Counted from the stretch's first letter, positions 18,635 through 28,618 are shown. The stretch is 64,000 bases of DNA from Oceanobacillus bengalensis (GCF_003628445.1 NZ_RBZO01000002.1:140681-204680), one strand, 5' to 3'. Program-made: numbers and translations. Notes: a model not told the origin generated them from the letters alone.

Positions 18635-18664
18635 GCGTCTTTTTAAACAAAGACGCTTTTCCTT
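18635..18664 (+). terminator. Terminator after merA
   Basis: GCGTCTTT and AAAGACGC arms with a 6-nt loop, followed by TTTTCCTTTTT. The preceding 180 bp hold no gene. Confidence 0.8.
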
Positions 18665-18796
18665 TTTATAAAATTTCCCATGCGCAACTCTTTAGGTTAT
18701 TACATACTAACAATTGCCAATTCTAATAAGATTTCTATAGACCCACACGAAATTGCCTTGATACAATGTTCAGGCAGTTAATGGAGGGGAATTACT

Positions 18797-18838
18797 ATGG
18801 ATGAACAAAAATATAAGAATCTAAAAATGGGTGAGTAA
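18797..18838 (+). pseudogene. Remnant of a CDF transporter 5' end
   Basis: Thirteen codons (start MDEQKYKNLKMGE) end in TAA. The preceding 90 bp and these codons closely match the leader and first codons of the broken CDF gene at 23606. The copy is cut off at the point where GAGCGTGG should follow GGT. A good GGAGGGG ribosome site is still present, so a 13-residue peptide could be made, but it is best read as recombination debris. Confidence 0.7.
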
Positions 18839-18868
18839 AAAAGGACTTATCCATTAATGGACAAGTCC
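18839..18868. terminator. Bidirectional terminator
   Basis: AAGGACTTATCCATTAATGG / ACAAGTCCTT arms form a strong stem between the CDF remnant and the minus-strand lipoprotein pseudogene. Confidence 0.6.
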
Positions 18869-18882
18869 TTAAATCGCAAAAA

Positions 18883-19514
18883 TTATTCTACTGGTGATAA
18901 TTCACCTTCTGTTACCCATTTATGGTTTTTCACTTCTTCCCCTAAGTAAGTAGATATAAAATCAACCATATGTACGGTTGTTTCTTCTGCTGAATCAATT
19001 ACTGCTGAGGCTCCGTCCATCCCTTCCATATGATCTGTATTTAAGGTCACTTCGGATTCCCGGTTCAAATGAATTTTCTCCCGCTCCTTCAATTTCTTCG
19101 TGTATAACCCATTTATGATCTTCTATCGCTTCCCCATCAGTTGTTTGGGTATAGGAAACAGTATAAACTGTTGTATCATATGCTCCAACAATTGTTGCCT
19201 CTGCACCATTCATCCCAGTCATATGATCAGATTCAATTATAGCTTGGCTACCAACTTCACACGTTTTATTTTCAGCTTCTTCTAAACCTTCTGGAACTTC
19301 ACCAGAACTAGAATGGCTCATACCAGAATAATCCATTCCATCCATATCTTCGTCAGGTTCTTCCATATCCATTTCATCATCATTATTGGATTCCATTTTC
19401 ATATTTTTTTCCGTATTAAATTCATTTTCTGTGTTTTCTTCCTCATTTGTACCTGCACAAGCAGATAAGATAAACACAGTGAAAAATAGTAATCATAAAT
19501 TTTTTGCTCTTCAT
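18883..19514 (-). pseudogene. YdhK-like lipoprotein (DUF1541), frameshifted
   Basis: The reading runs from ATG 19514 (after AAGAGGA) through a signal peptide, a lipobox (LSACAG), an acidic Met/Asp-rich linker and two copies of a DUF1541 domain. Domain 1 has ESDHMTGMNGAEATI...DHKWVIHEEI and domain 2 has NTDHMEGMDGASAVI...NHKWVTEGEL. Two frame breaks are needed to join it: one in the signal peptide near 19480 and one between the domains near 19055. Relatives are cell-surface proteins found in metal/copper islands. It is either inactive or affected by sequencing errors. A shredded second copy lies at 43150-43265. Confidence 0.75.
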
Positions 19515-19640
19515 TAAAAATCCTCTTAATTATATTGTTTATCGCTTTTATTTTAACAGTAAAATTTGTAAATTGGATTAAACTTATTTAGCAATCAAAT
19601 GCTTTTCTGTAAAGGGTAAAGCACCTATATTAAGCCTCTT

Positions 19641-19708
19641 ATTCAAACAATCATTTGACTAATTGGTTACATAGTCTTAAAATAAAAGCGTTCAAAAGTG
19701 TGTTTGAA
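19641..19708 (+). promoter_or_regulatory. CadC-type operators upstream of cadD
   Basis: ATTCAAACAATCATTTGACT (19641-19660) and TTCAAAAGTGTGTTTGAA (19691-19708) match the TTCAAAtA-N-TTTGA(A) pattern of CadC/SmtB-family operators, also seen before cadC. This suggests CadC controls cadD. Confidence 0.6.
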
Positions 19709-19782
19709 TATGGGGAGTTCACAAAATTGGTTTAAGAAGTGAGAGAATACAACTTATATTTTAGAATGGAGGGATTACTATA

Positions 19783-20397
19783 ATGACAACGATTATATCT
19801 GCAGTTATCTCTTACATAGCGACAAGTATTGATTACATTGTAATTTTAGTTGTTTTATTTGCGCAAATGAAAAAGAAAAATGGCTCGGTTAGAGATATAG
19901 TATTAGGTCAGTATTTAGGATTTACCATCCTTATAGGAGTTAGCCTTTTGGCAGCTTTTGGTCTTGCTTTAATTCCGCAGCAATGGATAGGATTACTTGG
20001 TTTAGTTCCAATACTTATCGGTCTGAAGGTTTTGTTTGAAAAGGAAGACGATGATGACGAAGAAAATGAAGAAATTTTAGAATCTACCAATCGATTCAGC
20101 AGTCTTATACTTAGCGTAGCAGTCATTATGTTAGCTGCCGGTGGAGATAATTTAGGTGTCTACATTCCTTATTTTACTACTTTAAACACATTTGAATTAG
20201 TCGTTACGATTGTAATTTATTATGTTGCTGCGGCAGTGTTGTTATATCTATGCCGCCGTATATCAGCTGTAAAAGGTGTATCCGAAACAGTAGAAAAATA
20301 CGAGAAAATTATTGTTCCAATTGTTTTTGTGATTTTAGGAATTATGATTATGTCTGAAAATGGAACTTTTAGTATTATATTAAATTGGTTTAATTAA
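19783..20397 (+). CDS. cadD: CadD cadmium resistance transporter
   Basis: This 204-residue membrane protein (about six helices) of the CadD/LysE-like superfamily begins ISAVISYIATSIDYIVILVVLFAQ and has a second half SVAVIMLAAGGDNLGVYIPYF. Both segments carry the family's conserved Asp in a membrane helix. An acidic loop (DDDDEENEE, about residues 89-98) could collect cations. GGAGG precedes ATG 19783. Family members give moderate Cd resistance in staphylococci. The upstream CadC-like boxes indicate metal induction. Confidence 0.88.
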   Translation: MTTIISAVISYIATSIDYIVILVVLFAQMKKKNGSVRDIVLGQYLGFTILIGVSLLAAFGLALIPQQWIGLLGLVPILIGLKVLFEKEDDDDEENEEILESTNRFSSLILSVAVIMLAAGGDNLGVYIPYFTTLNTFELVVTIVIYYVAAAVLLYLCRRISAVKGVSETVEKYEKIIVPIVFVILGIMIMSENGTFSIILNWFN

Positions 20398-20483
20398 TTA
20401 AGAAAATGGCTATAAACACTTTTAATTAGTTATTAACTAAAGGCGAATTACGTTAAATTGTCGAAAATATTTTTTGAAATTTA

Positions 20484-20560
20484 ATCAAATAATTGTTTGA
20501 CTATTTGTTTATAGAAGAATATATTATAAATATAATCATCATTCAAATATTTATTTGAAT
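20484..20560 (+). promoter_or_regulatory. cadC operator boxes
   Basis: ATCAAATAATTGTTTGAC (20484-20501) and the near-perfect dyad ATTCAAATATTTATTTGAAT (20541-20560) sit upstream of cadC. The latter closely resembles the known CadC box of plasmid pI258. Confidence 0.75.
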
Positions 20561-20576
20561 ATATAAGGGGGATAAT

Positions 20577-20942
20577 ATGACAAAAGATATTTGTGAAGTG
20601 ACGTGTATCAATCAAGAGAAGGTAACCAGAGCTAAAAATAACCTTACTGAACAAAATCCTATGGACGTAGCTAAAGTTTTTAAGGCTCTGTCAGACGATA
20701 CTAGGGTTAAGATTGCCTATGCTTTGTCTTTAGAAGACGAGTTATGTGTCTGCGATGTGGCGAACATTGTAGGATCTACTACTGCTACAGCATCTCATCA
20801 TTTAAGATTGTTAAAAAATTTAGGATTAGCCAAATACCGCAAAGAAGGAAAATTAGTATTTTATTCATTAGATGATGAGCATGTAAAGAAGCTTATAAAT
20901 TTAGCCTTCGAACACCAGAAGGAGGTTGTCGAAGTTGAGTGA
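20577..20942 (+). CDS. cadC: CadC, Cd/Pb/Zn-responsive repressor
   Basis: This 121-residue ArsR/SmtB repressor has CadC's N-terminal ligand Cys residues (DICEVTC, Cys7 and Cys11) and CVCD in the helix ([12 protein letters not shown]), plus [20 protein letters not shown] as the DNA-reading helix. The C-terminal H..H positions ([16 protein letters not shown]) correspond to the second zinc site. AAGGGGG precedes ATG 20577. Its last codons overlap the cadA start by 8 bp, so translation is probably coupled. Confidence 0.94.
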   Translation: MTKDICEVTCINQEKVTRAKNNLTEQNPMDVAKVFKALSDDTRVKIAYALSLEDELCVCDVANIVGSTTATASHHLRLLKNLGLAKYRKEGKLVFYSLDDEHVKKLINLAFEHQKEVVEVE

Positions 20943-23331
20943 GTCAGTAAAGTCATTAGAGGATAAAAATGTATATCGCGTAGATGGATTTTCATGTGCG
21001 AACTGTGCAGGTAAATTTGAAAAAAATGTTAAGCAACTTCCGGGAGTTCAAGATGCGAAAGTGAATTTTGGCGCATCTAAAATTTCTGTTCAAGGTAATG
21101 CAACAATTGAGGAGTTAGAAAAGGCTGGCGCTTTTGAGAATTTAAAAGTAGCTCCGGAAAAGCCAAAACGTGAACCAAAAATAGTTGAAAATGTATATCG
21201 TGTAGAGGGGTTTTCATGTGCAAATTGTGCAGGTAAATTTGAAAAAAATGTTATACAACTTCCGGGAGTTCAAGATGCAAAAGTAAATTTTGGAGCATCT
21301 AAAATTTCTGTTCAAGGTAATGCAACAATCGAGGAATTGGAAAAAGCCGGTGCATTTGAGAATCTAAAAGTGTCACCAGAAAAACCAGTAAGGCAAGCTA
21401 CACAAGAAACTAAAGAGGTTAGAGAGGTTGAAAAAGAAGAAAAAGTTCCTTTTCATAAAAAGCATAGCACTTTATTATTTGCTTCTCTATTGATTGTCTT
21501 TGGCTACCTTTCCCTGTTTGTGAACGGGGAAGAGAATCTTATAACTTCATTATTATTTGTATCATCCATTGTGATCGGAGGATTCTCACTCTTTAAAGTT
21601 GGTTTTCAGAACTTGTTACATTTTGATTTTGACATGAAAACCCTCATGACAGTGGCTGTTATAGGAGCTGCTATCATTGGAGAATGGGCTGAAGCATCTA
21701 TTGTCGTAATTCTTTTTGCGATTAGTGAAGCCCTTGAACGATTCTCTATGGATAGGGCAAGGCAATCCATTCGTTCTTTAATGGACATTGCACCTAATGA
21801 GGCACTCGTTAGACGGAATGGGCAAGAATTGATGATACACGTTGATGACATTGCTGTTGGTGACATAATGATTGTTAAACCCGGTCAAAAGATAGCTATG
21901 GATGGTTTGGTTGTAAGCGGAAATTCCGCTGTTAATCAGGCGGCTATCACTGGTGAATCAGTCCCAGTTGAAAAAACAATTGATGATGAAGTTTTTGCAG
22001 GTACGATAAATGAAGAAGGTTTACTTGAAGTAAAAATCACCAAACTTGTAGAGGATACAACGATTTCTAAGATTATTCATCTTGTTGAGGAAGCGCAAGG
22101 CGAGCGCGCTCCTGCGCAAGCTTTTATCGATAAATTTGCGAAATACTATACACCAATAATAATGGTTATTGCAGCATTAGTTGCAATTGTACCACCTTTA
22201 TTTTTGGGTGCAGACTGGGGAACATGGGTTTATCAAGGCTTGGCTGTTCTAGTCGTAGGTTGTCCTTGTGCATTGGTTATTTCCACTCCAATTTCAATAG
22301 TATCAGCAATTGGAAATGCTGCAAAAAAAGGAGTCCTTATTAAAGGTGGAGTGTATTTAGAAGAAATGGGTGCTTTAAAAGCAATCGCATTTGATAAAAC
22401 AGGGACATTAACGAAAGGCGTCCCAATTGTAACTGATTATAAAATGTTGAACGAAAATGTAAGTAAAGAAGAAACTTTATCGTACATTACTGCATTAGAG
22501 TATCGTTCACAACATCCCCTTGCATCTGCAATTATGAAAAAAGCCGGGGAGGAAAATATTTTTTATTCAGATATAGTGGTAGAAGATTTCACTTCTATTA
22601 CAGGTAAAGGGATTATGGGTAACATAAAAGGAACAACCTATTATATTGGAAGCCCTAAACTATTTAAGGATTTATCTACCACTAATTATGACAAGAATAT
22701 AGAACAAAAGGTAACAAAGCTTCAAAACCAAGGAAAAACAGCGATGGTTTTTGGTACGGAAAAAGAAGTACTTGCTGTTATTGCTGTAGCTGATCAAGTA
22801 CGTGAAACAAGTAAAGATATTATTGATAAGCTACATCAACTTGGAATTAAAAAGACGGTTATGCTAACGGGTGATAACAAAGGTACTGCAAATGCAATTG
22901 GTAGTCAGGTAGGAGTATCAGAAATTCAGGCAGAACTAATGCCACAGGATAAATTAGATTATATTAAACAATTGAGATCCGAATACGGCAATGTTGCGAT
23001 GGTTGGTGATGGTGTCAATGACGCCCCGGCATTAGCAGCATCTACAGTCGGTATTGCAATGGGAGGAGCCGGTACAGATACGGCAATAGAAACTGCAGAC
23101 GTTGCGCTAATGGGTGATGATCTAAGTAAACTTCCATTTGCAGTTAAACTAAGCCGTAAATCATTAAATATAATTAAGGCCAATATCACTTTTGCAATTG
23201 GAATTAAATTAATTGCGTTATTATTAGTTATACCGGGTTGGTTAACGCTATGGATTGCGATTCTCTCTGATATGGGGGCAACTCTTTTAGTAGCACTAAA
23301 TAGTTTAAGACTTATGAGAGTTAAGGAATAA
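20935..23331 (+). CDS. cadA: Cadmium/zinc/lead-exporting P1B-type ATPase CadA
   Basis: This 798-residue protein exports Cd(II), Zn(II) and Pb(II). Two almost identical N-terminal HMA domains ([11 protein letters not shown] twice, 74 residues apart) are followed by eight membrane helices. It has the transport motif GCPCALVIS, the phosphorylation loop DKTGTLTKG, the HP motif (SQHPLAS), and [12 protein letters not shown] chose TTG 20935 because AAGGAGG is about 8 bp upstream; the TTG at 20926 falls in that ribosome site. The tandem HMA copies look like a recent 222-bp duplication. Confidence 0.95.
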   Translation: MSESVKSLEDKNVYRVDGFSCANCAGKFEKNVKQLPGVQDAKVNFGASKISVQGNATIEELEKAGAFENLKVAPEKPKREPKIVENVYRVEGFSCANCAGKFEKNVIQLPGVQDAKVNFGASKISVQGNATIEELEKAGAFENLKVSPEKPVRQATQETKEVREVEKEEKVPFHKKHSTLLFASLLIVFGYLSLFVNGEENLITSLLFVSSIVIGGFSLFKVGFQNLLHFDFDMKTLMTVAVIGAAIIGEWAEASIVVILFAISEALERFSMDRARQSIRSLMDIAPNEALVRRNGQELMIHVDDIAVGDIMIVKPGQKIAMDGLVVSGNSAVNQAAITGESVPVEKTIDDEVFAGTINEEGLLEVKITKLVEDTTISKIIHLVEEAQGERAPAQAFIDKFAKYYTPIIMVIAALVAIVPPLFLGADWGTWVYQGLAVLVVGCPCALVISTPISIVSAIGNAAKKGVLIKGGVYLEEMGALKAIAFDKTGTLTKGVPIVTDYKMLNENVSKEETLSYITALEYRSQHPLASAIMKKAGEENIFYSDIVVEDFTSITGKGIMGNIKGTTYYIGSPKLFKDLSTTNYDKNIEQKVTKLQNQGKTAMVFGTEKEVLAVIAVADQVRETSKDIIDKLHQLGIKKTVMLTGDNKGTANAIGSQVGVSEIQAELMPQDKLDYIKQLRSEYGNVAMVGDGVNDAPALAASTVGIAMGGAGTDTAIETADVALMGDDLSKLPFAVKLSRKSLNIIKANITFAIGIKLIALLLVIPGWLTLWIAILSDMGATLLVALNSLRLMRVKE

Positions 23332-23403
23332 AACGGAGACTAGCTGGAACATAAGTCTCAAAAATAATTGATTTTTGTATAAATCGTGATAAAAATAAAT
23401 AAT

Positions 23404-23449
23404 CCGCATGAAATCAAGGTTTAATTAGATTTCATGCGGGTTATTTATT
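23404..23449 (+). terminator. Terminator after cadA
   Basis: CCGCATGAAATC (23404-23415) pairs perfectly with GATTTCATGCGG (23428-23439), then GTTATTTATTTT. A decayed copy is at about 42867-42896. Confidence 0.75.
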
Positions 23450-23605
23450 TTAACTGGGTTTTTTCCAAATCTCTTTTAGAGATATTTCCTCTGCTCAACT
23501 TTTTTGGAGATTACTTATTAACGTTACCAATCCTAATAAGATTTCTATAGACCCACTCGAAATTGATTTGGTACAATGTTCAAGCGGTTAATGGAGGGAG
23601 TCACA

Positions 23606-24449
23606 ATGGAAGAACAAAAATATAGAAATTTAAAAATGGGTGAGCGTGGTGCAATAATAAGTATTATTGCGTACATATGTTTATCTGCAGTAATTCAGAG
23701 GTATTAAAAGCAGATGGTTTGAACAATACAACGGATATAATAGCATCTATCGCAGTGTTAATAGGCTTAAAATTATCACAGAAGCCAGCAGACGAAGATC
23801 ACCCTTTTGGCCATTGGAAAGCAGAGATGGTGGCTTCAACGGTTGCATCGTTTATAATGATGGTTGTAGGAATTCAAGTATTGGTTGGAGCTATAACCTT
23901 AATATCTCTAGGTGGTCATGAATCCCCCGATATCATATCCGCGTGAACAGGTGTATTTTCAGCAGTAGTTATGTACTTTGTTTATCGATATAACAAGAAA
24001 CTAGCACAAAAGATAAAAAGTCACTCAGTAATGGCAGCAGCAAAAGATAATTATCAGATTCATGGGTGAGTATAGGTACAGCAATTGGGATTTTTGGCTC
24101 CCAGTTTAATTTGCCTTGGCTTGATCCATTAACAGCAATAGTTGTTGGGATTCTAATTTGTAAAACAGCATGGGATATTTTTAAAGGGGCTTCCCACCAG
24201 TTAACAGATGGTTTTGATCATGACATACTGAATTCATATAAGAAATCCATTCTACAAGTGAAAGGAGTAAAAGGTGTAAAAGATCTCAGGCCAAGAAGCT
24301 ATGGAAATAACGTGGTCGTCGATACTGTAATTCTAGTTAACCCGACATTAGATATAAAGGACGCTCATGATATCTCTTCTAAGGTAGAAAAGAAGCTTAT
24401 GAAGGAAAATGATATATATGATGTTCATGTGCATGTTGAACCAAGTTAA
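23606..24449 (+). pseudogene. Cation diffusion facilitator transporter, broken
   Basis: The start is MEEQKYRNLKMGERGAIISII after GGAGGGAG. The frame is lost near 23680 and resumes in the frame from 23677 (LKADGLNNTTDIIASIAVLIGL, DEDHPFGHWKAEMVAST). It hits an in-frame TGA at 23944 and shifts again near 24060, before VSIGTAIGIFGSQFNLPWLDPLTAIVVG and the cytoplasmic C-terminal domain. These are the hallmarks of a CDF metal/proton antiporter (Zn/Mn type, YdfM/MneP-like). With three lesions it is not functional. Fragments of the same gene occur at 18797 and about 43045. Confidence 0.88.
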
Positions 24450-24484
24450 TTTCCTAAATGTTTTCAGAGTCTATTAACTTATTG

Positions 24485-24526
24485 GACCTACCTGTATTTT
24501 TTCGAAAATATAGGTAGGTTCTTTTT
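24485..24526 (+). terminator. Terminator after the CDF pseudogene
   Basis: GACCTACCT..AGGTAGGTTC arms, then TTTTT. Confidence 0.75.
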
Positions 24527-24659
24527 CATGTTAATTTACTACTAACAACTAATATTATTAAAAAAATATTACATTTATACAAAATCAATAATTCCTAAGC
24601 AAAAATAATGTAAAATGTAACAAGGATAAGTATCAATTATTGTAAGTAGGTGTAAATTA

Positions 24660-25850
24660 GTGAAGAAATTTGTAATACTTCTTGTTTTTTTCGTTTCAAT
24701 AAATACCCTATTCATAACTGTTACCCATGCTGAGTCTAATAATGCTCCACCTGAATTAATTAGTGAAGCTGTCATAATGATAGATTCCCAAACAGGTACA
24801 GTTCTATTTGAAAAAAACATTGATAGGAAAATGTATCCTGCAAGTTTAACAAAGATTGCAACGGCAATTTATGCGATTGAAACTGGTAATCTTGATGATG
24901 TAGTCAAAGTAAGTGAAAATGCTAGAAATATAGAAGGTACTAGAGTCTATTTAGAGGAAGGAGAACAGGTAACTCTAAGAAAATTACTACAAGGATTATT
25001 AATAAACTCTGGCAATGATGCGGGAGTAGCAATTGCAGAACACCTGAGTGGTAGTATTGAAGACTTTTCATCGGATATAAATAAATATTTAAAAGATGTG
25101 GTTGGTGTGCAGAATACACATTTTGAAAACCCACATGGTCTTTATGATCCTGAACACTTTACTACTGCAGAAGATTTGGCCAAAATAACCCAATATGCTA
25201 TAAAAAATGAGACATTCCGAGGGATATTTGGCACAAAAGAGTTGAAATGGAACGGTAAGTCATGGGACACCACACTTTATAAACATCACAAATTAATGAG
25301 AGAAATACCCTATGAAGGGATTACAGGTGGAAAGACTGGTTTTGTTAACCAATCCGGTTTTACACTTGCAACTACAGCCAAAAGAGATAATCTCAGTCTA
25401 ATCGTAATTACATTGAACAGTTATAATCAATCAGCTGCATACACAGATACTATAAGTCTACTAGATTATGGATTTAACAACTTTGAAACATCTAGGATTA
25501 GAGAAGGGACTATATTTACGGTTAGTAATCAGAAATATAGGACAACTAGCGATATAATTTATACCCATGCCTTAAATGAACAATTAAGAAAGAAAGTTAA
25601 TGATGGGGGAATGTTAGAAATAATAACCCAAGACGGAAGTGTATTATCATCATATCCTTTAAATAAAATTGAAAAGGCTAGAACACCTGGTAAAGAGCAA
25701 AAAACTAATGAGATAAGTACTGCAAGTAGAGATACAAATTCAATTTTTGTTATTGGAGGGCATTTCCTTGAGTTCGTATTTGCCATGATACTCTGTTTAG
25801 TTATTGTAGGTGGTTCCACTTATCATATTAGGGAAATAGTAAGGAAATAA
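24660..25850 (+). CDS. D-alanyl-D-alanine carboxypeptidase (low-mass PBP)
   Basis: This 396-residue peptidase S11 enzyme trims D-Ala from peptidoglycan pentapeptides outside the membrane. A signal peptide (about residues 1-24, ending THAES) precedes the catalytic motifs SLTK (Ser62, Lys65), SGN (117-119) and KTG in GGKTGFVN. A C-terminal hydrophobic helix (FVFAMILCLVIVGGSTY) anchors it, instead of the amphipathic helix of PBP5. The start codon is GTG 24660 with a weak TAGGTG site. It resembles DacF/YrrR-like proteins; the exact paralogue is not assigned. Confidence 0.9.
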   Translation: MKKFVILLVFFVSINTLFITVTHAESNNAPPELISEAVIMIDSQTGTVLFEKNIDRKMYPASLTKIATAIYAIETGNLDDVVKVSENARNIEGTRVYLEEGEQVTLRKLLQGLLINSGNDAGVAIAEHLSGSIEDFSSDINKYLKDVVGVQNTHFENPHGLYDPEHFTTAEDLAKITQYAIKNETFRGIFGTKELKWNGKSWDTTLYKHHKLMREIPYEGITGGKTGFVNQSGFTLATTAKRDNLSLIVITLNSYNQSAAYTDTISLLDYGFNNFETSRIREGTIFTVSNQKYRTTSDIIYTHALNEQLRKKVNDGGMLEIITQDGSVLSSYPLNKIEKARTPGKEQKTNEISTASRDTNSIFVIGGHFLEFVFAMILCLVIVGGSTYHIREIVRK

Positions 25851-25908
25851 GAATTTCGGATGGGACAAGACAGTGATGGCTATGTCCCATTCCCAAAATA
25901 ACTTGATT

Positions 25909-26115
25909 CTAAACTCGTAATACCATATAGTCTCCATTTGTTAACTGTGTAACATCTGCTTTCATGGCCTTCGCAATATCTACTGTCATTTCCTTAGAGG
26001 TTTTCTTTGAATCAGCAAAAAGGGTGAGACAATTACTCGATAACACTCGCTCTTTTTCTGTAGTTATATATGCGAGAATTTGATAATCCGGCTTCATGGT
26101 CGATTCTCTTCCCAT
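25909..26115 (-). CDS. Small partner ('capping') protein of YIEGIA
   Basis: This 68-residue soluble protein begins MGRESTMKPDYQILAYITTE. It lies 3 bp after the YIEGIA gene and is read in the same direction. Its size, sequence style and position fit the small subunit annotated in databases as the capping subunit for YIEGIA proteins. GGGAG precedes ATG 26115. Function is unknown; the pair is typical of spore-forming Firmicutes. Confidence 0.65.
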   Translation of the reverse strand: MGRESTMKPDYQILAYITTEKERVLSSNCLTLFADSKKTSKEMTVDIAKAMKADVTQLTNGDYMVLRV

Positions 26116-26118
26116 TTC

Positions 26119-27024
26119 TTATTCTCCCTTCAGGTTTGTTTTCATGACGCTATGAGACTTCTTAGTACTTTCAAGTAATGGGCATTTCTTAACAACTTCA
26201 ATCAAGGCATCAATATCTTGCTTAATTGGTACAAGAGTAATAACAACCCTGCCTTGTTCATAATCTTTTCTTGTAAAATGGTAACGCTTATTACCTAAAG
26301 CCCTTGTAGCTTCAAATAGGGCAGCCTGCCGTTGACCAAAATTGTCTAAATTGATTCGGAAATGATTTTCATTAGGATAAATTACAACAGCCATGCCCTC
26401 TTCTTTGAACAATTTTTCTGCGTTATCTGTGCCAAGAAGGTTACTGACATAAATTCCATCCACAAAGAGGCTAGAATCCTTAATTTCTATTTTACCCTCT
26501 TTGACCTGTGCAATGTCACCAATGCTTTTTCCTTTTGTAAAATTCTTTAGAAAAAATACAACGGCTATTCCTACTACTATACCAGCAATAATATTTACCC
26601 ATAAATTTAATGGAATTATTGTAATCGTTAATGAAACAAAAAATGCTGTGATAAATGCAATGTAGTTTCGGGATTCGAATGTCTTAGCAATCCCGTCAAT
26701 GTAAGCTTTCCCGCGATATGTGTATTCTGTATTTTCCAAATCACTTAGACTTTCTTTCTCCATTTTCCTCACATCTCTAAATTGTTGAAGTGCCACTGTT
26801 AGAAAGGTGACAGCAACAAAATTCTTGCCCATAATAGCTGGTATAGCAACTGCTCCTAATGCAGCAGCAACAAAACCAGTAATAATGTGAATTAAGTATC
26901 CATTTGGATAACTTGGATACTGTCTATAGTCTTCTTTTAAAATCCATATTCTTGCCAATGTCCCGATAATTACAGCGGTTATAATAACACTTATATCCTC
27001 GAAGGATAAAAACTGCCCCTCCAT
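26119..27024 (-). CDS. YIEGIA family membrane protein
   Basis: This 301-residue protein has four to five membrane helices in the first 170 residues (VIITAVIIGTLARIWIL, LIHIITGFVAAALGAVAIPAIM, IAFITAFFVSLTITII, and others) and a cytoplasmic C-terminal half. YIDGIAKTFESRNYIAF matches the family's namesake motif, here with Asp replacing Glu. It is co-transcribed with the small protein downstream. The family is linked to spore formers and has no established biochemical role. Confidence 0.75.
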   Translation of the reverse strand: MEGQFLSFEDISVIITAVIIGTLARIWILKEDYRQYPSYPNGYLIHIITGFVAAALGAVAIPAIMGKNFVAVTFLTVALQQFRDVRKMEKESLSDLENTEYTYRGKAYIDGIAKTFESRNYIAFITAFFVSLTITIIPLNLWVNIIAGIVVGIAVVFFLKNFTKGKSIGDIAQVKEGKIEIKDSSLFVDGIYVSNLLGTDNAEKLFKEEGMAVVIYPNENHFRINLDNFGQRQAALFEATRALGNKRYHFTRKDYEQGRVVITLVPIKQDIDALIEVVKKCPLLESTKKSHSVMKTNLKGE

Positions 27025-27082
27025 TCTAACACTCCCAACTTGTAGAATTTAACATTATTATTTCCATATCTGTCTAATATAT

Positions 27083-27108
27083 GAGAAAAGACCTGATAAG
27101 GTCTTTTA
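27083..27108 (-). terminator. Terminator of the 51-residue ORF
   Basis: AAAAGACCT / AGGTCTTTT stem just after the minus-strand stop codon. Confidence 0.7.
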
Positions 27109-27109
27109 C

Positions 27110-27265
27110 TTAATACTCGATTTCATCAAAATCCTGTGGTTGAGGGGTTGGTTGATTATGTTTAAATTCACTATTTTTCGAAGTCTCGTTATAAATCTCT
27201 TGGAATGACTTTACCTCGCCAAATTGTTTTCTTGTCTTTGTTTTATTCTGTTTATTGTTTCTCAT
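27110..27265 (-). CDS. Small hydrophilic protein, unknown function
   Basis: This 51-residue protein rich in Lys, Asn, Gln and Glu starts MRNNKQNKTKTRKQFGEVKS and ends DFDEIEY. The start ATG 27265 has AAAGGA 8 bp upstream and it has its own terminator, so it looks like a real gene. No Cys, no membrane segment. It recalls small Bacillus spore or stress proteins in composition, but I do not recognise the family. Confidence 0.55.
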   Translation of the reverse strand: MRNNKQNKTKTRKQFGEVKSFQEIYNETSKNSEFKHNQPTPQPQDFDEIEY

Positions 27266-27364
27266 TGGACATATCCTTTCATTTATAATTGTTTTCTTAG
27301 GATTTGTGAAAATAATTAAATTATTCATTGAGGCTAACGTTAAGAGATAAATGATGTTTCTTTG

Positions 27365-28095
27365 TTAGCGTAAAAAGTCCAAGTAGAAATAAATAATACC
27401 AAATCCAAACAAACCAATTATTGAGGAATACAATAAAGTGGAATTCCTGACTGCCTCCCCGAAAATCTCTTTTATTGCAACCATAAAAATGATAGCAATG
27501 GATAAGTTTATCATAAAAGCAAGTAAGGAAGGCATTCCTAAATTAAATAATAGCCCTAGCAACGCAACGTTCCTAAAGCAATTGGTAATGTTATGATGGC
27601 TGTGATAAACACACAAGTAAGTATGCCAAACCCAGCTAGAAACAATGGGGTAAAGACAATTATCCCTTCTGGTATGTTATGTAACACAAGTGTTGGTAGC
27701 ATAAGCCCCCCTATCTCTGTACCCAGTGTTGGTCCAAGTGCAATACCAACTGGGAAATTGTAAAATGCAGTGATAAAGGCTAAAAGCACTCCAAAACGAA
27801 CAAAAATGTCTATTTGATGACTATTAGTGATGATCGTAATTTTATTCATTAATTGGTGAATGTATTGAAATAGTAACAAGCCTAATGCTATTCCGATTGC
27901 GAGAATTATCCAACCGTCTAATTGTATACTTTCAGGAATCATTTCAAGAAATAATAAACCTATTATTAGTCCAGCACATAATGAATAAATAAAGCCAAAT
28001 CCACGTTGGAATCCTTTCATTAACCATGCAAGTCCACCACCAACACTAATACCAAGAGCGGAGGCGAATGCACTAATTATCCAAGCTGTATCCAC
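27365..28095 (-). pseudogene. ZIP transporter copy 1, frameshifted
   Basis: The sequence is near-identical to the intact gene at 55165-55890. It reads from GTG 28095 to about 27560, where the frame is lost after IITLPIALGT, and resumes as LLGLLFNLGMPSLLAFMIN to the end. The intact copy starts with ATG, this one with GTG. The metal-binding motif HNIPEGIIVF is kept, but the first one reads YNFPVGIALG in place of HNFPVGIALG of copy 2, losing a ligand His. It is a decaying duplicate, divergent from the arsR copy at 28298. Confidence 0.88.
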
Positions 28096-28165
28096 ATAAT
28101 CGCTCCTTAAAAAAGGTTGTCTCTTATTTTATATTGTTGTTGATTAATGATTATACTGTTTTATT

Positions 28166-28222
28166 TTGACAATTGTTTTTAATATGTATAATATATGAAT
28201 ATATACTAATATATGCATATAT
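28166..28222. promoter_or_regulatory. Divergent promoter/operator, zip-arsR copy 1
   Basis: TTGACA (28166) and TATAAT (28187) are followed by the TGAATATATACTAATATATG dyad region (28195-28222). The same arrangement occurs at 55965-56020 in copy 2. It resembles CzrA/SmtB operators (TGAA..ATAT half sites). Confidence 0.5.
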
Positions 28223-28297
28223 AATAATATAAGTCTTGCTATATCTAATTGATATTCAATATACAAATTTTTAACGTGTATAAAAGGGGGAGCTATA

Positions 28298-28618
28298 ATG
28301 GAAGATAATAAAGCGGAAATAGATAATCAAGAATTGGATGAAGAAACATTATTTATCGTATCCCAAACATTTAAGGCATAAGGTGATCCAACAAGAATAA
28401 GGATTCTTAATCTATTGTTTCATACAGAATTCTCTGTGAATGGAATTGCAGAAACCTTACATCTTAAACAGTCGACTGTTTCACATCGGTTGCGCTTTTT
28501 GAAAAATTTATGCTTGGTCAAATATCGTAGGGAAGGTACAACATTATATTACTCTCATGATGATGAACACGTAATCAATATGTTAAGACAAACTATAGAA
28601 CACGCCTATCATAATTAG
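28298..28618 (+). pseudogene. ArsR/CzrA-type repressor copy 1, nonsense mutation
   Basis: It reads MEDNKAEIDNQELDEETLFI then stops at codon 28 with TAA (28379-28381), where the intact paralogue (56090) has TTG in [10 protein letters not shown]. The rest ([22 protein letters not shown]) stays open to 28618. A GGGGG ribosome site is intact, so a 27-residue peptide is the only expected product unless translation restarts. Confidence 0.85.

Noticed and set aside
19100..19285. 61-codon Cys-rich plus-strand frame
   Set aside because: Antisense of the DUF1541 lipoprotein; no ribosome site, and the Cys residues come from reading Ala/Gln/His-rich codons backwards.
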